64,000 bases of DNA from Sphingomonas sp. Leaf9. Lineage in GTDB: Bacteria; Pseudomonadota; Alphaproteobacteria; Sphingomonadales; Sphingomonadaceae. Within the stretch, counting starts at the first letter, position 1, and each line of letters starts with the position of its first letter. The position numbers and the translations under genes are program-made. The stretch spans positions 496,164-560,163 of the forward strand of contig NZ_LMKC01000003.1 in the NCBI RefSeq assembly GCF_001421355.1. Direction: 5' to 3'. The notes below the pieces were generated by a model. That model had not been told where the DNA came from. It saw only the letters and a program-made list of their open reading frames with translations, and ran no database searches. This document shows, piece by piece, positions 18,767 through 28,150 of this stretch.

Positions 18767-19597
18767 TCAGGGAAGGGGGCTCTTTTTCGCGCGAGCCCAG
18801 GCGGATTCCTGTTCGGTCAGCGACCGTTCCGCGAAGTTTGCATCTTCGGATTCCATGGCGGCGAACCGGCGTTCGAATTTCGCGTTGGCGTCCCGCAACG
18901 CCGCTTCAGCATCGATGCCCAGATGCCGCGCCCAGTTGACGACGGAAAACAACAGGTCGCCGACCTCCTCGTGCCGCTCGGCATCGCTCGCCGCCTCGAC
19001 CTCGCGCAGTTCTTCGTCGATCTTGGCCCTCGGCCCCGTTGCGTCCGGCCAATCGAACCCGACCCGCGCCGCCCGCTTCTGCAATTTCTCCGCCCGGGCC
19101 AGTGCCGGCATCCCCAGCGCGACCCCGGCCAGCGCACCAGTCTGCCCCGGTTTGCGGCTGCGCTCGGCCGCCTTGACCTGCTCCCACAGATGATGGCCAC
19201 CGACCACCGCGTCACCAAAGATATGCGGGTGGCGCCGTTCCATCTTGTCGCTGATCGCGTCGACGACGTCGCGCAGGTCGAACAGTCCGGCTTCTTCGGC
19301 GATCCGGCTATGGAACACCACCTGTAGCAACAGGTCGCCCAGTTCGTCCTTCAGGTCGGCCATGTCACCGCGGGCGATGGCGTCGGCTACCTCATAGGCT
19401 TCTTCGATCGTGTAGGGCGCGATCGTCGCAAAGGTCTGGACCCGATCCCATTGGCAGCCATGCGCCGGATCGCGCAACCGCGCCATGATCGCAACGATCC
19501 GACCGACGGTGTCGTTGGAGGGCGGCACAACCGCGTCCGGCCGATCCGTCGCAGGTTCGTTGGCAAGATCGCCAGTTTCCCCCAGAGCAACGCCCAT
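18767..19597 (-). CDS. mazG: Nucleoside triphosphate pyrophosphohydrolase MazG
   Basis: Hydrolyses (d)NTPs to monophosphates, cleaning nucleotide pools. The first MazG domain has YTIEEAYEVADAI and ELGDLLLQVVFHSRIA with metal-binding acidic residues. The second copy near the C-terminus has EELREVEAA and EEVGDLLFSVVNWAR. 276 residues, usual for the two-domain form. Last gene of the long minus-strand run, 33 bases after the retropepsin gene; CGGAG lies just before its ATG. Confidence 0.95.
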   Translation of the reverse strand: MGVALGETGDLANEPATDRPDAVVPPSNDTVGRIVAIMARLRDPAHGCQWDRVQTFATIAPYTIEEAYEVADAIARGDMADLKDELGDLLLQVVFHSRIAEEAGLFDLRDVVDAISDKMERRHPHIFGDAVVGGHHLWEQVKAAERSRKPGQTGALAGVALGMPALARAEKLQKRAARVGFDWPDATGPRAKIDEELREVEAASDAERHEEVGDLLFSVVNWARHLGIDAEAALRDANAKFERRFAAMESEDANFAERSLTEQESAWARAKKSPLP

Positions 19598-19630
19598 TGT
19601 TCAAACTCCGATAATAAACATTATGTAAAA

Positions 19631-20236
19631 TCAGTGTGGCTTTGGCGCTTCGAGGATCAGGGTCCCACCTTCCACACGCCAGCTTCCCAGCCGCGACAGA
19701 AAGTTCATGCCGACCACATCCATCTCGCCAAATGCAGGCGAAATCACCACCGGCAGATCACGCGTCTCCAGCGATCCGATCCGTACCGTGTCGATCCGGC
19801 CGCGTGCTGCCTCGATCGTGCCATTGGCCGTGGTCAGCAACACCGGCGGAACGCGCCGCGGCGTGACGCTGATCGCCTTGGCCGTCGCTTCGGATATTGC
19901 GGTCGACGTGGCGCCGCTGTCGATGAGCATCCGCCGTTCGACGCCGTTCAACCGCGCCACCGCCCAGAAATGCCCGTCGACCGACTGGCGGATGCGTACC
20001 GTGTCGCCCTCGACGCTCTGCTCGGCCAGACCCAGCCGTTCTCCCAATGTTCCCATTGCATCGGAAATTCGGTTTCGGTTGATGAAGCCGACGTACAACA
20101 CACCGACGATGACCGCCCAACCGATCAGCGCCCGTACCACGCTGCCGGCCGATGGACGCCTGGCGATGAGCGACGATAGCGGCAGGACCAGCATCAGCAG
20201 CCCGAGCAGCACATAGATCGCCCGGTCGTCGGTCAC
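19631..20236 (-). CDS. Membrane-anchored retropepsin-like aspartic protease
   Basis: A 201-residue single-domain aspartic protease of the TIGR02281 type. Two transmembrane segments (about 6-24 and 36-52) precede a domain with the active-site motif LIDSGATST, catalytic Asp106; such proteases work as dimers. Substrate unknown. Starts inside the stop of the MBL gene (four-base overlap). Confidence 0.9.
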   Translation of the reverse strand: MTDDRAIYVLLGLLMLVLPLSSLIARRPSAGSVVRALIGWAVIVGVLYVGFINRNRISDAMGTLGERLGLAEQSVEGDTVRIRQSVDGHFWAVARLNGVERRMLIDSGATSTAISEATAKAISVTPRRVPPVLLTTANGTIEAARGRIDTVRIGSLETRDLPVVISPAFGEMDVVGMNFLSRLGSWRVEGGTLILEAPKPH

Positions 20237-20997
20237 AAATGCAGTTCCAGCCCGTCATATCCCGGTTCGACGCCGGTCGGCAGGCTGTCGCGCAGCGTGG
20301 CATAGTCCATCGAGTGATCCATGTGGATCAGGACGGTTCGACCCGCCCGACAGTTCCGCGCGAACGCGATCGCTTCGTCGAGCGACGGATGGGTCGGATG
20401 CGGCGCGACGCGCAGTGCGTCGACAACCAGAATGTCGACGTCGCGGTAGAGGTCGAGCATAGCCGGCGTCACCGCGCTGAAATCGGTTGCGTAGCCGATC
20501 GAGCCGCGATCGGTATCGAACCGCAATCCAGCGGACTCGATCGATCCATGCGGCTGATCGGTGCAGCGGATCGTGATCGCGCCGAGTGTCAGCTCGTCGG
20601 GCAACAGGTTGCCCGAAACGGTCGCGCGATACCCTGCCCGCCCGGCAAAGACATAATCGAAGCGTGATTGCAGGCTCTTGAGCGTCGCGCTCCGCGCAAA
20701 TCCTGCGACCGGCGTTCGGGCATTGTGGAACAGCTGACGCAAATCGTCGATGCCGTGGCAGTGGTCGGCATGGTCGTGGGTCCACAACACGGCATCAACC
20801 GTCGCCACATCGGCCGCCAGCAACTGCTCGCGCATGTCGGGACCGGTATCGATCAGGATGCGGGTGCCGTCACATTCGATCAGCGCGGATACGCGCGTCC
20901 GCCGATTGCACGGCTCGGTCGGGTCGCACGCCCCCCAATCATTCCCGATCCGCGGCACACCGGAAGACGTACCAGAGCCGAGGATGCGGATTTTCAT
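20233..20997 (-). CDS. MBL-fold metallohydrolase
   Basis: A 254-residue metallo-beta-lactamase-fold hydrolase of the PhnP-like phosphodiesterase group. The metal motif is HDHADHCHG (residues 74-82), with further ligands likely in YATDFSAV and IHMDHSMDY. MKIRILGSGTSSGVP is the standard N-terminus and overlaps the tatD stop by four bases, so the longer open frame upstream is not used. Physiological substrate unclear. Confidence 0.92.
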   Translation of the reverse strand: MKIRILGSGTSSGVPRIGNDWGACDPTEPCNRRTRVSALIECDGTRILIDTGPDMREQLLAADVATVDAVLWTHDHADHCHGIDDLRQLFHNARTPVAGFARSATLKSLQSRFDYVFAGRAGYRATVSGNLLPDELTLGAITIRCTDQPHGSIESAGLRFDTDRGSIGYATDFSAVTPAMLDLYRDVDILVVDALRVAPHPTHPSLDEAIAFARNCRAGRTVLIHMDHSMDYATLRDSLPTGVEPGYDGLELHL

Positions 20998-21773
20998 GCC
21001 AGCGTCTTGCTGAACAGGCGATGGAAATTCTCGCGCGTGGCGTCGGCCAACGCGTCGGGGTCCTCGCCACGCAATTGCGCGAGGAAGCGGCAGGTGTCGG
21101 CGACGAAAGCCGGTTCGCCCGGCTTGCCGCGGTGCGGGACGGGTGCAAGGAACGGAGCATCGGTTTCGATCAATAGCCGGTCGAGCGGCAGGTCGCGCGC
21201 CACCGCCTGCAGATCCTGCGCGCTCTTGAACGTCACGATCCCCGAAATCGAGATGTAGAAACCGAGATCGAGCGCGATTTGCGCCAGTTCTGCCGAGCCG
21301 GTGAAGCAGTGCAGGACGCCCGGAAAGGCCCCCTTCCCCAGCTCGTCGCGCAGAATCGCGGCGGTATCCTCCTCCGCATCGCGGGTATGCACGACGATCG
21401 GCAAGCCGGTGTCGCGACACGCGGCAAGGTGCGCCCGGAAACTGCGCTGCTGGGCGCCGCGGTCGCTATGGTCGTAATAATAATCGAGGCCGCTTTCGCC
21501 GATGCCGACCACGCGCGGGTGCGCGGCGGCGGCGATCAGGCGGGCGGTGTCGACATGCGGATGGTCGTCCGCCTCGTGCGGATGGATGCCGACCGTGGCC
21601 CACACATCGGCCTCGCGCTCGGCGGTGCCGACCACCGCATCCCACTCGCTTTCGCGGGTCGAGATGTTGAGCATCGCGACGACCCCGGTCGACCGCGCGC
21701 GCGCCAGAATGTCGGGCGACGCCTCGGCAACGCCCTTGTAGTTCAGGTGGCAGTGACTGTCGGCCAGCTTCAT
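20994..21773 (-). CDS. tatD: TatD-family metal-dependent DNase
   Basis: A TIM-barrel hydrolase of the YcfH/TatD family, 259 residues. DSHCHLN at the N-terminus supplies two metal ligands; GIHPHEAD, GESGLDYYY and IETDAPFLAP follow. Overlaps metG upstream and the MBL gene downstream by four bases each, an order (metG-tatD-MBL) often conserved in alphaproteobacteria. Confidence 0.95.
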   Translation of the reverse strand: MKLADSHCHLNYKGVAEASPDILARARSTGVVAMLNISTRESEWDAVVGTAEREADVWATVGIHPHEADDHPHVDTARLIAAAAHPRVVGIGESGLDYYYDHSDRGAQQRSFRAHLAACRDTGLPIVVHTRDAEEDTAAILRDELGKGAFPGVLHCFTGSAELAQIALDLGFYISISGIVTFKSAQDLQAVARDLPLDRLLIETDAPFLAPVPHRGKPGEPAFVADTCRFLAQLRGEDPDALADATRENFHRLFSKTLA

Positions 21774-23317
21774 GCCGGTTCGACCTCGGCAATGGTCAGA
21801 CGCGGGAAGATCGGCGTGGGCGGCGCGATGCGGTAGCCCGCTGCACGCTGCTCGGCATACCAGCCATGATCGCCAAGTGCGTCATGCCCCCGCCCCGACT
21901 GCCCAAGCTGCGACAGCAGCGCGGCAGCAGAGGCCGGAACGACCGGTTCGATGGCGATCGCAAGGTCGCGGATCGCGCGGACCAGTGTGCCGAGCACCGC
22001 GTGCATCCGGTCGGGATCGGTCTTGCGCAACGCCCAGGGCGCCTGCACGTCGATATACTGATTGCAGGCGAACACGCCGCGCATCCACGCCTCCAGCGCC
22101 TGTCCCAGCGCGAGGTCGGCAAAGGCCGTGCGATAGCCCTCGATCGCTTCGCTGGCCGCGGTCAGGAGCGCCGCGTCCGCCGGATCGCTGCGACCGTCAC
22201 CGGGCAGCGCCCCGTCGAGGTTCTTGGCGATGAACGACAGCGTGCGCTGCGCGAGATTGCCGAAGCTGTTGGCCAGATCGCTGTTGGCGCGGGTGACGAT
22301 CGCTTCGTCCGAAAACGTCCCGTCCTGCCCGAAGCTGATGTCGCGCAGGAGGAAATAGCGCAGTGCATCGACGCCATAGAGTTCGGCGAGCTTGATCGGG
22401 TCGACCACGTTTCCGGTCGACTTCGACATCTTTTCCCCGCGATTTAGCAGGAAGCCATGGCCGAACACCTTCTGCGGCAGCGGCAGCTTGGCCGACATCA
22501 GAAAGGCGGGCCAGTAGACGGCGTGGAACCGGACAATGTCCTTGCCGATCAGGTGCAACGCAGCCGGCCAATAGCGGTTAGGGGCATCGGGGTACCCTGC
22601 ACCGGTCAGATAGTTGGTCAGCGCATCGACCCAGACATACATGACGTGACCAGGGCTGTCGGGCACCGGCACGCCCCAGTCGAAGCTGGTGCGCGACACC
22701 GACAGGTCGGTCAGCCCGCCCTCAACGAAGCGCAGCACCTCGTTGCGACGGCTTTCAGGCTGGATGAAGTCCGGATGGGCGGCGTAGAAATCGAGCAGCG
22801 GTTGCTGATATTTCGACAGCCGGAAGAACCACGTCTCTTCGGCGGTCCATTCGACCGGCGTACCCTGCGGCGAAAGACGCACCCCGCCCTCGCCTTCGGT
22901 CAGTTCCTTTTCCTCGTAGAACGCTTCGTCCCGAACCGAATACCAGCCTTCGTAGCGGTCGAGATACAGGTCGCCGGCATCGCGCATCGCGGTCCAGATT
23001 GCCTGCGACGCGGCGTAGTGCTGCGGTTCGACCGTGCGGATGAAGCGATCGCACGAAATGTTGAGAATGCCCGCCATGTCACGGAAATATCCTGACATTT
23101 CATCGGCAAGGTCACGCACCTCGACGCCCCGGTCGCGCGCCGTCTTGACCATTTTCAGGCCGTGTTCGTCGGTGCCGGTCTGAAAGAACACGTCGCGCCC
23201 GGCCTGCCGCTGGAAACGGGCAATGGAGTCGGCGGCGATCATTTCATAGGCGTGGCCGATATGCGGCCGACCGTTGGGATAATGGATCGCGGTGGTGATG
23301 TAGAATGGATCGGACAT
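21770..23317 (-). CDS. metG: Methionine--tRNA ligase
   Basis: Class I synthetase charging initiator and elongator tRNA-Met; 515 residues, the short form without the C-terminal tRNA-binding extension. The HIGH motif is at residues 19-22 (GRPHIGHAYE) and KMSKS at about residue 295. Lies 11 bases after holB. Confidence 0.97.
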   Translation of the reverse strand: MSDPFYITTAIHYPNGRPHIGHAYEMIAADSIARFQRQAGRDVFFQTGTDEHGLKMVKTARDRGVEVRDLADEMSGYFRDMAGILNISCDRFIRTVEPQHYAASQAIWTAMRDAGDLYLDRYEGWYSVRDEAFYEEKELTEGEGGVRLSPQGTPVEWTAEETWFFRLSKYQQPLLDFYAAHPDFIQPESRRNEVLRFVEGGLTDLSVSRTSFDWGVPVPDSPGHVMYVWVDALTNYLTGAGYPDAPNRYWPAALHLIGKDIVRFHAVYWPAFLMSAKLPLPQKVFGHGFLLNRGEKMSKSTGNVVDPIKLAELYGVDALRYFLLRDISFGQDGTFSDEAIVTRANSDLANSFGNLAQRTLSFIAKNLDGALPGDGRSDPADAALLTAASEAIEGYRTAFADLALGQALEAWMRGVFACNQYIDVQAPWALRKTDPDRMHAVLGTLVRAIRDLAIAIEPVVPASAAALLSQLGQSGRGHDALGDHGWYAEQRAAGYRIAPPTPIFPRLTIAEVEPA

Positions 23318-23328
23318 GGCCCGAGCCT

Positions 23329-24315
23329 CTAGGCGATCCCGCGCGCGGGCGCCAGTCGCGCAACAAGGCCCGCCATCTCGAATACGGTCGTTTCCGCGAC
23401 CAGCGACAGGGCCGGTGCCATCGCCGCCAATGCCCGCGCCTTGTCATAGGCATCCAGCGCATCGCGCAACGGCGATCCGGTGCGCGTCCGCGCCGCTGCC
23501 GCGATCAGCGCCGGTGCACGGTCGAGGAATACGGCATAGCGCGGTTGCGCGGTCTTGCCCGCCAGCGCCTTGGCCAGGCGCGACCGGATGCGGTTGTCGG
23601 CATCGCCCGTCTCGGCGATCGTCGCCAGATCGCGGTCCAGCGCGGCGACAGACAGGCCAGCATAGGCCAGCGCCCGTCCGGGCGATCCATCCGCCGCCGC
23701 GACCAGCGCGTCGATCTCCGCGCCGTCGATCTCCGGCAGGGTATTGCGCAGCACCTGTGCGACTTCGCCGTCGCGCAGCGGATCGAAGCGCAACTGCCGA
23801 CAACGCGAGCGGATGGTCGGCAGCAACCGGCCGGGCGAATGGCTGACCAGCAGGAAGATCGTGCCGACCGGCGGTTCTTCCAGATTCTTCAGCAGGGCAT
23901 TGGCACCGGGCCGCTCCAGATCGTCGATCGCATCGATCACCACGACGCGGCGCGACGACAGCGCCGGCTTGGTCGCGAACATCGGCTGAAACGTGCGGAC
24001 CTGATCGATCTTGATGCTGCGGGCGATGTCCTGGTCGGGCTTGTCCGGGTCCTTGGGCAGGCGCACCAGCGCGCGATAATCGGGATGGGCGCCCGCCGCC
24101 ATCAACTGCGTGACGCGGTGGTCGTCCGTAATTTCGCCGCGCATCCGGCTGCGCCCGTCGAGCGCTGTCGCCAGCAGGCGCAGCGCCATTTCCCGTGCAA
24201 AGCCGCCCTTGCCGACCCCCTCCGGTCCGGTCAGCAGCCATGCGTGATGCAGCGCGGTACTCTCGGCCGCCGCAACAAAGGCTTCCCGCGCGGCGTCGTT
24301 GCCGATCAGGGTCAC
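23329..24315 (-). CDS. holB: DNA polymerase III subunit delta'
   Basis: A clamp-loader subunit, 328 residues. AAA+ fold with a modified P-loop (GPEGVGKGG), VVIDAIDDLERPGANALLK as sensor/Walker-B region, and LLPTIRSRCRQL, the conserved SRC motif. Starts within the tmk stop (four-base overlap); tmk-holB-metG-tatD is a common arrangement. Confidence 0.95.
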   Translation of the reverse strand: MTLIGNDAAREAFVAAAESTALHHAWLLTGPEGVGKGGFAREMALRLLATALDGRSRMRGEITDDHRVTQLMAAGAHPDYRALVRLPKDPDKPDQDIARSIKIDQVRTFQPMFATKPALSSRRVVVIDAIDDLERPGANALLKNLEEPPVGTIFLLVSHSPGRLLPTIRSRCRQLRFDPLRDGEVAQVLRNTLPEIDGAEIDALVAAADGSPGRALAYAGLSVAALDRDLATIAETGDADNRIRSRLAKALAGKTAQPRYAVFLDRAPALIAAAARTRTGSPLRDALDAYDKARALAAMAPALSLVAETTVFEMAGLVARLAPARGIA

Positions 24316-24938
24316 GGCAGCAGGTCGGCGATCGCGTCGATCAGCCGCGCCGTGACGTCCTCGACCGCACCTGCTGCGTCGATCCGGCGTACGCGGTCGG
24401 GTTCAGCTTCCGCAATCCGCGCGAAGGTCGCGCCGACCGAGCGATGGAAAGCATCGTCGCGCGCCGCGAAGCGATCCGCCGCCGCGCCGTCACGTGCCTG
24501 CGCCCGCGCATCGCCCTCACCATCGGGCAGGGTCAGCAACAGCGTCCGGTCGGGCAGAAGCCCACGCGATCCAAACCCATGCAGCGCAAGGATCGCGGCG
24601 TCATCGATCCCCTGTGCCCCCTGATAGGCGCGGGTGCTGTCGAGGAAGCGATCGCAGATCACCCAGCTGCCGGCATCGACCATCGGCCGGATCAGCTTTT
24701 CGACATGATCCGCGCGCGCAGCGGCAAAGAGCAACGCTTCGGCATGCGCGCTCCACCGGCGGACGTCACCCTGCATCAGCAGGGCGCGGATCGCCTCCGC
24801 GCCCTCGCTGCCGCCCGGCTCGCGCGTCAGCACCGCATGGATGCCGCGCGCTTCCAGCGCCGCGACGAGGGCGCGGGCCTGGGTCGATTTGCCGACCCCT
24901 TCCCCACCCTCCAGCGTCAGGAACCGGCCCGCGCTCAA
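24312..24938 (-). CDS. tmk: Thymidylate kinase
   Basis: Phosphorylates dTMP to dTDP. 208 residues. P-loop EGGEGVGKSTQ (residues 10-20), TREPGGSEGAEAIR, and CDRFLDSTRAYQG, the TMP-binding DR motif. Overlaps the carboxypeptidase gene upstream and holB downstream by four bases each. Confidence 0.96.
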   Translation of the reverse strand: MSAGRFLTLEGGEGVGKSTQARALVAALEARGIHAVLTREPGGSEGAEAIRALLMQGDVRRWSAHAEALLFAAARADHVEKLIRPMVDAGSWVICDRFLDSTRAYQGAQGIDDAAILALHGFGSRGLLPDRTLLLTLPDGEGDARAQARDGAAADRFAARDDAFHRSVGATFARIAEAEPDRVRRIDAAGAVEDVTARLIDAIADLLP

Positions 24939-26101
24939 GCGAACAGCGAGGTCAGGCTTGCCCAGACGCGACCGAAGAAACCGGCCTCTGCCACGTCCTT
25001 TTCCGCGACCAGCGGCATGCGCTGTTCACCCGTGTCGGGCGAAGCGATCACCAGGTCGGCAATGTGCTGGCCCTTGGCGATCGGCGCCTTGATCGGGCCG
25101 GTATAGACGACCTTTGCCGTGATCGGGCTGTTGGTGCCCGCCGGCATGGTCACGGTCAGCGCGCGCGGCGCGACCAGCCCGACCGTCGCCGAATCACCCA
25201 GTTGCACCTCGGCGGTCTCGACCCGCTTGCCGGCCGCCACGATCGGGCGCGCGCGCCATGCGCCGAAGCCCCAGTTCATGAACTTTACCGACTCGGCGAT
25301 CCGCTGGTTCGCGCTGGTCAGCCCGGCGACGACCATCACCAAGCGGCGACCATCCTGTTCGGCCGAACCGGTGAAGCCATAGCCGGCCTCCTCGGTATGG
25401 CCGGTCTTCAGGCCGTCGGCCCCGCGCACGCGGCCGAGCAGCGGATCGCGGTTCGCCTGGGTGATCGCAGCCCCTTCGCCCAGCGTCTTGCCCCAGGTGA
25501 AATCGGTCTTCGAATAGAATTTCTTGTATAGCTGCGGATGGTTCTGGATCGTCGCGGTGGCGAGCTTCGCCAGGTCGCGTGCGGTCACATAGGTGCGACC
25601 CTCGTCCGGCCAACCGTTCGACGTGCCGAAATGGCTGTTGCTGAGGCCCAGTTCCTTGGCCCGCTGGTTCATCAGGTTGGTGAACGCTTCCTCGGAACCG
25701 GCAATCTTTTCGGCCAGCACGACGCAGGCGTCGTTTCCGGACAGAACGATAATGCCGTACAGCAGGTTCTCGACGCTGACATTCTCGTTCACCGACAGGA
25801 ACATCGTCGAACCCGCCTGGGGCCCGTGCCACTTCTTCCACGTTTCCGGCGCGACGGTCGCGGTGTCGCTGAGCTTCAGCTCGCCCTTCTTGATCAGGTC
25901 GAACGCGACATAGGCGGTCATCATCTTCGCCATCGACGCCGGCGGCATCCGGCGGTCGGCATCCTTTGCGTACAGCGTCGCACCCGACGACAGGTCGGTC
26001 ATAAACGCAACCGGTGCCGGCGTATCGAACGGCGGCGCGGCGGCGATGCCGGGGGTGGCAATGGCGATGGCGGCGATGCTCGAAAGGGCGATCTTACGCA
26101 T
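24935..26101 (-). CDS. dacC: D-alanyl-D-alanine carboxypeptidase (PBP5/6 type)
   Basis: Trims the terminal D-Ala of peptidoglycan stem peptides in the periplasm. A signal peptide (about 1-21) is followed by active-site motifs Ser56-x-x-Lys59 (ASMAK), SGN (VLSGNDAC) and KTG (LKTGHTEEAGY). A C-terminal beta domain (about 270-360) and an amphipathic tail (VWASLTSLFA) complete the protein. 388 residues. The symbol among dac paralogues is approximate. Follows the SPOR gene by 17 bases. Confidence 0.94.
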   Translation of the reverse strand: MRKIALSSIAAIAIATPGIAAAPPFDTPAPVAFMTDLSSGATLYAKDADRRMPPASMAKMMTAYVAFDLIKKGELKLSDTATVAPETWKKWHGPQAGSTMFLSVNENVSVENLLYGIIVLSGNDACVVLAEKIAGSEEAFTNLMNQRAKELGLSNSHFGTSNGWPDEGRTYVTARDLAKLATATIQNHPQLYKKFYSKTDFTWGKTLGEGAAITQANRDPLLGRVRGADGLKTGHTEEAGYGFTGSAEQDGRRLVMVVAGLTSANQRIAESVKFMNWGFGAWRARPIVAAGKRVETAEVQLGDSATVGLVAPRALTVTMPAGTNSPITAKVVYTGPIKAPIAKGQHIADLVIASPDTGEQRMPLVAEKDVAEAGFFGRVWASLTSLFA

Positions 26102-26118
26102 GGGGCACGAGTTTCCGT

Positions 26119-26886
26119 TCAGTCCTGGGCGATGGTTCGGGCGTCGCCGAAGCCACGACGGGCGATCGACGCACGGGCGGTTTCGGCAGCGGCTCGGGTG
26201 GCGAATGGGCCTGCCTGAACCCGGTACAGCCTGCCCGCCGAACGCACAACGCCGTCGACCGATTTTGCGAGCGTGGCGGCGCGGGCAGCGTCGGACAGGG
26301 TGGCGACCTGAACAAACCAGCGGCCGCTGGCGACGATGGGCACTGTCTTTTTTGAGCGCTGCGGCTGTCGTGCTGGCGCGCTCGGCACGGGCTTCGGGGC
26401 CGGTGCGGCGATCGGGGCGGGCGCCGGAGCCATTTGCGGAACCGGTGCCGGCTGGGGCAGTCTGCGACGCAGCGCGGCGAGGAGCGGTGCGGGTGCGTCG
26501 AGGCGGTTGACCGCCGTGCCGCTCCGCACCGCCGCCTGTTCCGCCGGCGACGGCACCGCCGGGCGGATGCGGACGTTCGCCGTCGCGCCTGCGCCCAAGC
26601 CGAGCGTACGAGCGGTGCCTGCCGACAGGCGGCCGATTGCGTCGCCTGTCGACGCAGTATCGGCCTCGACCAGCGCGATGACCGTGCGCCCGCTATTCAG
26701 GTCGGTGACCTCGGCAAAGCTGCCGGTGGGTAGGGTCCGATGCGCTATGGTCAGCTTCGCCGCGTCGCTACCGATCGACACCGGCCCGACGTCGTCCAGC
26801 CGCTGCTCATGGACGACCGGCGGCGGTGGCTCCGCCCCGGCCTGCCCCAGGGTCGCCAGCAACAACACGGCCGCACCGACGCTCAT
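26119..26886 (-). CDS. SPOR-domain protein with degenerate RlpA-like barrel
   Basis: 255 residues: signal peptide (about 1-18), then a segment at about 40-110 resembling the RlpA double-psi beta-barrel (AHRTLPTGS, VTDLNSGRTV, GRLSAGTARTLGL), a Pro/Ala-rich linker (about 140-172), and a C-terminal SPOR domain (about 177-250) that should bind denuded septal glycan. Where RlpA has its NDRGP-type acidic motif this protein reads EADTAST, so lytic activity may be lost. Start 26886 overlaps the stop of the MltB-like gene by four bases. Confidence 0.85.
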   Translation of the reverse strand: MSVGAAVLLLATLGQAGAEPPPPVVHEQRLDDVGPVSIGSDAAKLTIAHRTLPTGSFAEVTDLNSGRTVIALVEADTASTGDAIGRLSAGTARTLGLGAGATANVRIRPAVPSPAEQAAVRSGTAVNRLDAPAPLLAALRRRLPQPAPVPQMAPAPAPIAAPAPKPVPSAPARQPQRSKKTVPIVASGRWFVQVATLSDAARAATLAKSVDGVVRSAGRLYRVQAGPFATRAAAETARASIARRGFGDARTIAQD

Positions 26887-27905
26887 CGGGCGATGGCATC
26901 GGCCAGCAGGCCGACCGACAGCGCGTAATAGTTTGAACAATTATAATCGAGGATCACCCGATAATTGCCGGTCAGCAGATAGGCGGTTTCCCCCGGCCCG
27001 TCGGGTTCGATCAGCGTCGCCTGGATCGTCGGGTCGACCTGCCGCCCGTCGTTCGGCACCACGCCCTGCGCCTGCCATTCGGCCAGCGTCCGCCACTGGC
27101 TATGCCGCTCGAACACGCGCGGGCAGCGCGGCGACAGCGACTTGGGCGTCAGGACCGACCGGTCGAACCCGGCCGGCACGCGCACCGCAAAGCCCCACGG
27201 CTGGCCCGGCCGCCAGCCGGCATCGACGAAATAATTGGCGATCGACGCCAGCGTGTCCGCCGGATTGGACCAAATGTTGGCTATCCCGTCGCCGTCACCA
27301 TCGCGCGCCACCCGCAGATAGATGGACGGCAGGAATTGCGGATAGCCGAATGCGCCGGCCCAGCTTCCTTTCAACCGGTCGCGCGGGACGCCGCGGTCGA
27401 TCATCTTCAGCGTCGCGATGAACTCCGGCTCGAACAGCGACCGCCGCCGCCCTTCATAGGCCAGCGTGGCCAGGCTGCGCGGCAGATCGAAATCGCCGGT
27501 ATAGCTGCCGTAGTTGGTTTCATGACCCCAGATTGCGACCATGATCTCTTCGGGCACACCGGTCTGCCGCTCGATCGATGCCAGTTTCGGGCGCTGTGCG
27601 GCATAGGCGGCACGACCCCGGCTGATCCGCGCCGCATCGACATGCCGCATGCGATAGGGGGCGAAGCGCGACACGGTGGTGGTGTTCGACGATCCCGGCT
27701 GTTGCTGGTCGAGCTCGACGACGCGCGGATTGTAGGTCAGCGTCGGCAGCACGGCATCCAGTGTCGATTGCTGCACGCCCTGCGCCCGTGCGCGCACCGC
27801 GACCTCACGCAGATAGGCCTGAAACCCCTCCGCATCCTGCGCCGACGCCGAAGCCCCCGCCATCAGGCTGAGCACGACCGCCAACCCCGCCTTCGCCAAA
27901 CGCAT
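26883..27905 (-). CDS. Lytic murein transglycosylase, MltB family
   Basis: Cleaves peptidoglycan with formation of 1,6-anhydroMurNAc. Signal peptide (about 1-22, ending SASA-Q) so periplasmic; catalytic Glu129 in AIWGHETNYGS; GSWAGAFGYPQFLPS and DGDGDGIANIW are family signatures. 340 residues. The ATG at 27905 gives a clean signal peptide; the frame extends upstream. First gene of the ten-gene minus-strand run; the pairing with a SPOR/RlpA-like protein suggests joint work at the division site. Confidence 0.93.
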   Translation of the reverse strand: MRLAKAGLAVVLSLMAGASASAQDAEGFQAYLREVAVRARAQGVQQSTLDAVLPTLTYNPRVVELDQQQPGSSNTTTVSRFAPYRMRHVDAARISRGRAAYAAQRPKLASIERQTGVPEEIMVAIWGHETNYGSYTGDFDLPRSLATLAYEGRRRSLFEPEFIATLKMIDRGVPRDRLKGSWAGAFGYPQFLPSIYLRVARDGDGDGIANIWSNPADTLASIANYFVDAGWRPGQPWGFAVRVPAGFDRSVLTPKSLSPRCPRVFERHSQWRTLAEWQAQGVVPNDGRQVDPTIQATLIEPDGPGETAYLLTGNYRVILDYNCSNYYALSVGLLADAIAR

Positions 27906-28020
27906 ACACCGGCCTCCCGCTACCCGCCGGTATTGGCACAGCGTGCCACGCGGATGAACCCCCCGCGCGACAAAGGCTTGCACAAAGCCGCCTACCCGCT
28001 CTAGGCGCAGCGACGACGAG

Positions 28021-28110
28021 GGAAGAGTGTCCGAGTGGTTTAAGGAACCGGTCTTGAAAACCGGCGAGCGGGCAACCGTTCCGTGGGTTCGAATCCCACC
28101 TCTTCCGCCA
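28021..28110 (+). tRNA. tRNA-Ser (anticodon TGA)
   Basis: The 7-bp acceptor stem (ggaagag with ctcttcc), the anticodon stem (ccggt/accgg) with loop cttgaaa giving anticodon TGA, a long variable arm typical of class II serine tRNAs, the T arm (gtggg-ttcgaat-cccac), and an encoded CCA are all visible. Its 3' 58 bases are duplicated at 35526-35583, so it is the target of the integrated element, and the copy here remains complete. Confidence 0.95.
28053..28110 (+). repeat. attL, 58-bp direct repeat
   Basis: Left copy of the perfect repeat; base 28053 corresponds to 35526 and 28110 to 35583. The base before (t vs a) and the base after (c vs g) differ, which fixes the boundaries. It starts inside the anticodon loop of tRNA-Ser, a known crossover place for tyrosine integrases. 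Confidence 0.95.
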
Positions 28111-28150
28111 CCATGCCGAAATACCTATCTTTCTGTCGGAGGAGAACGTT

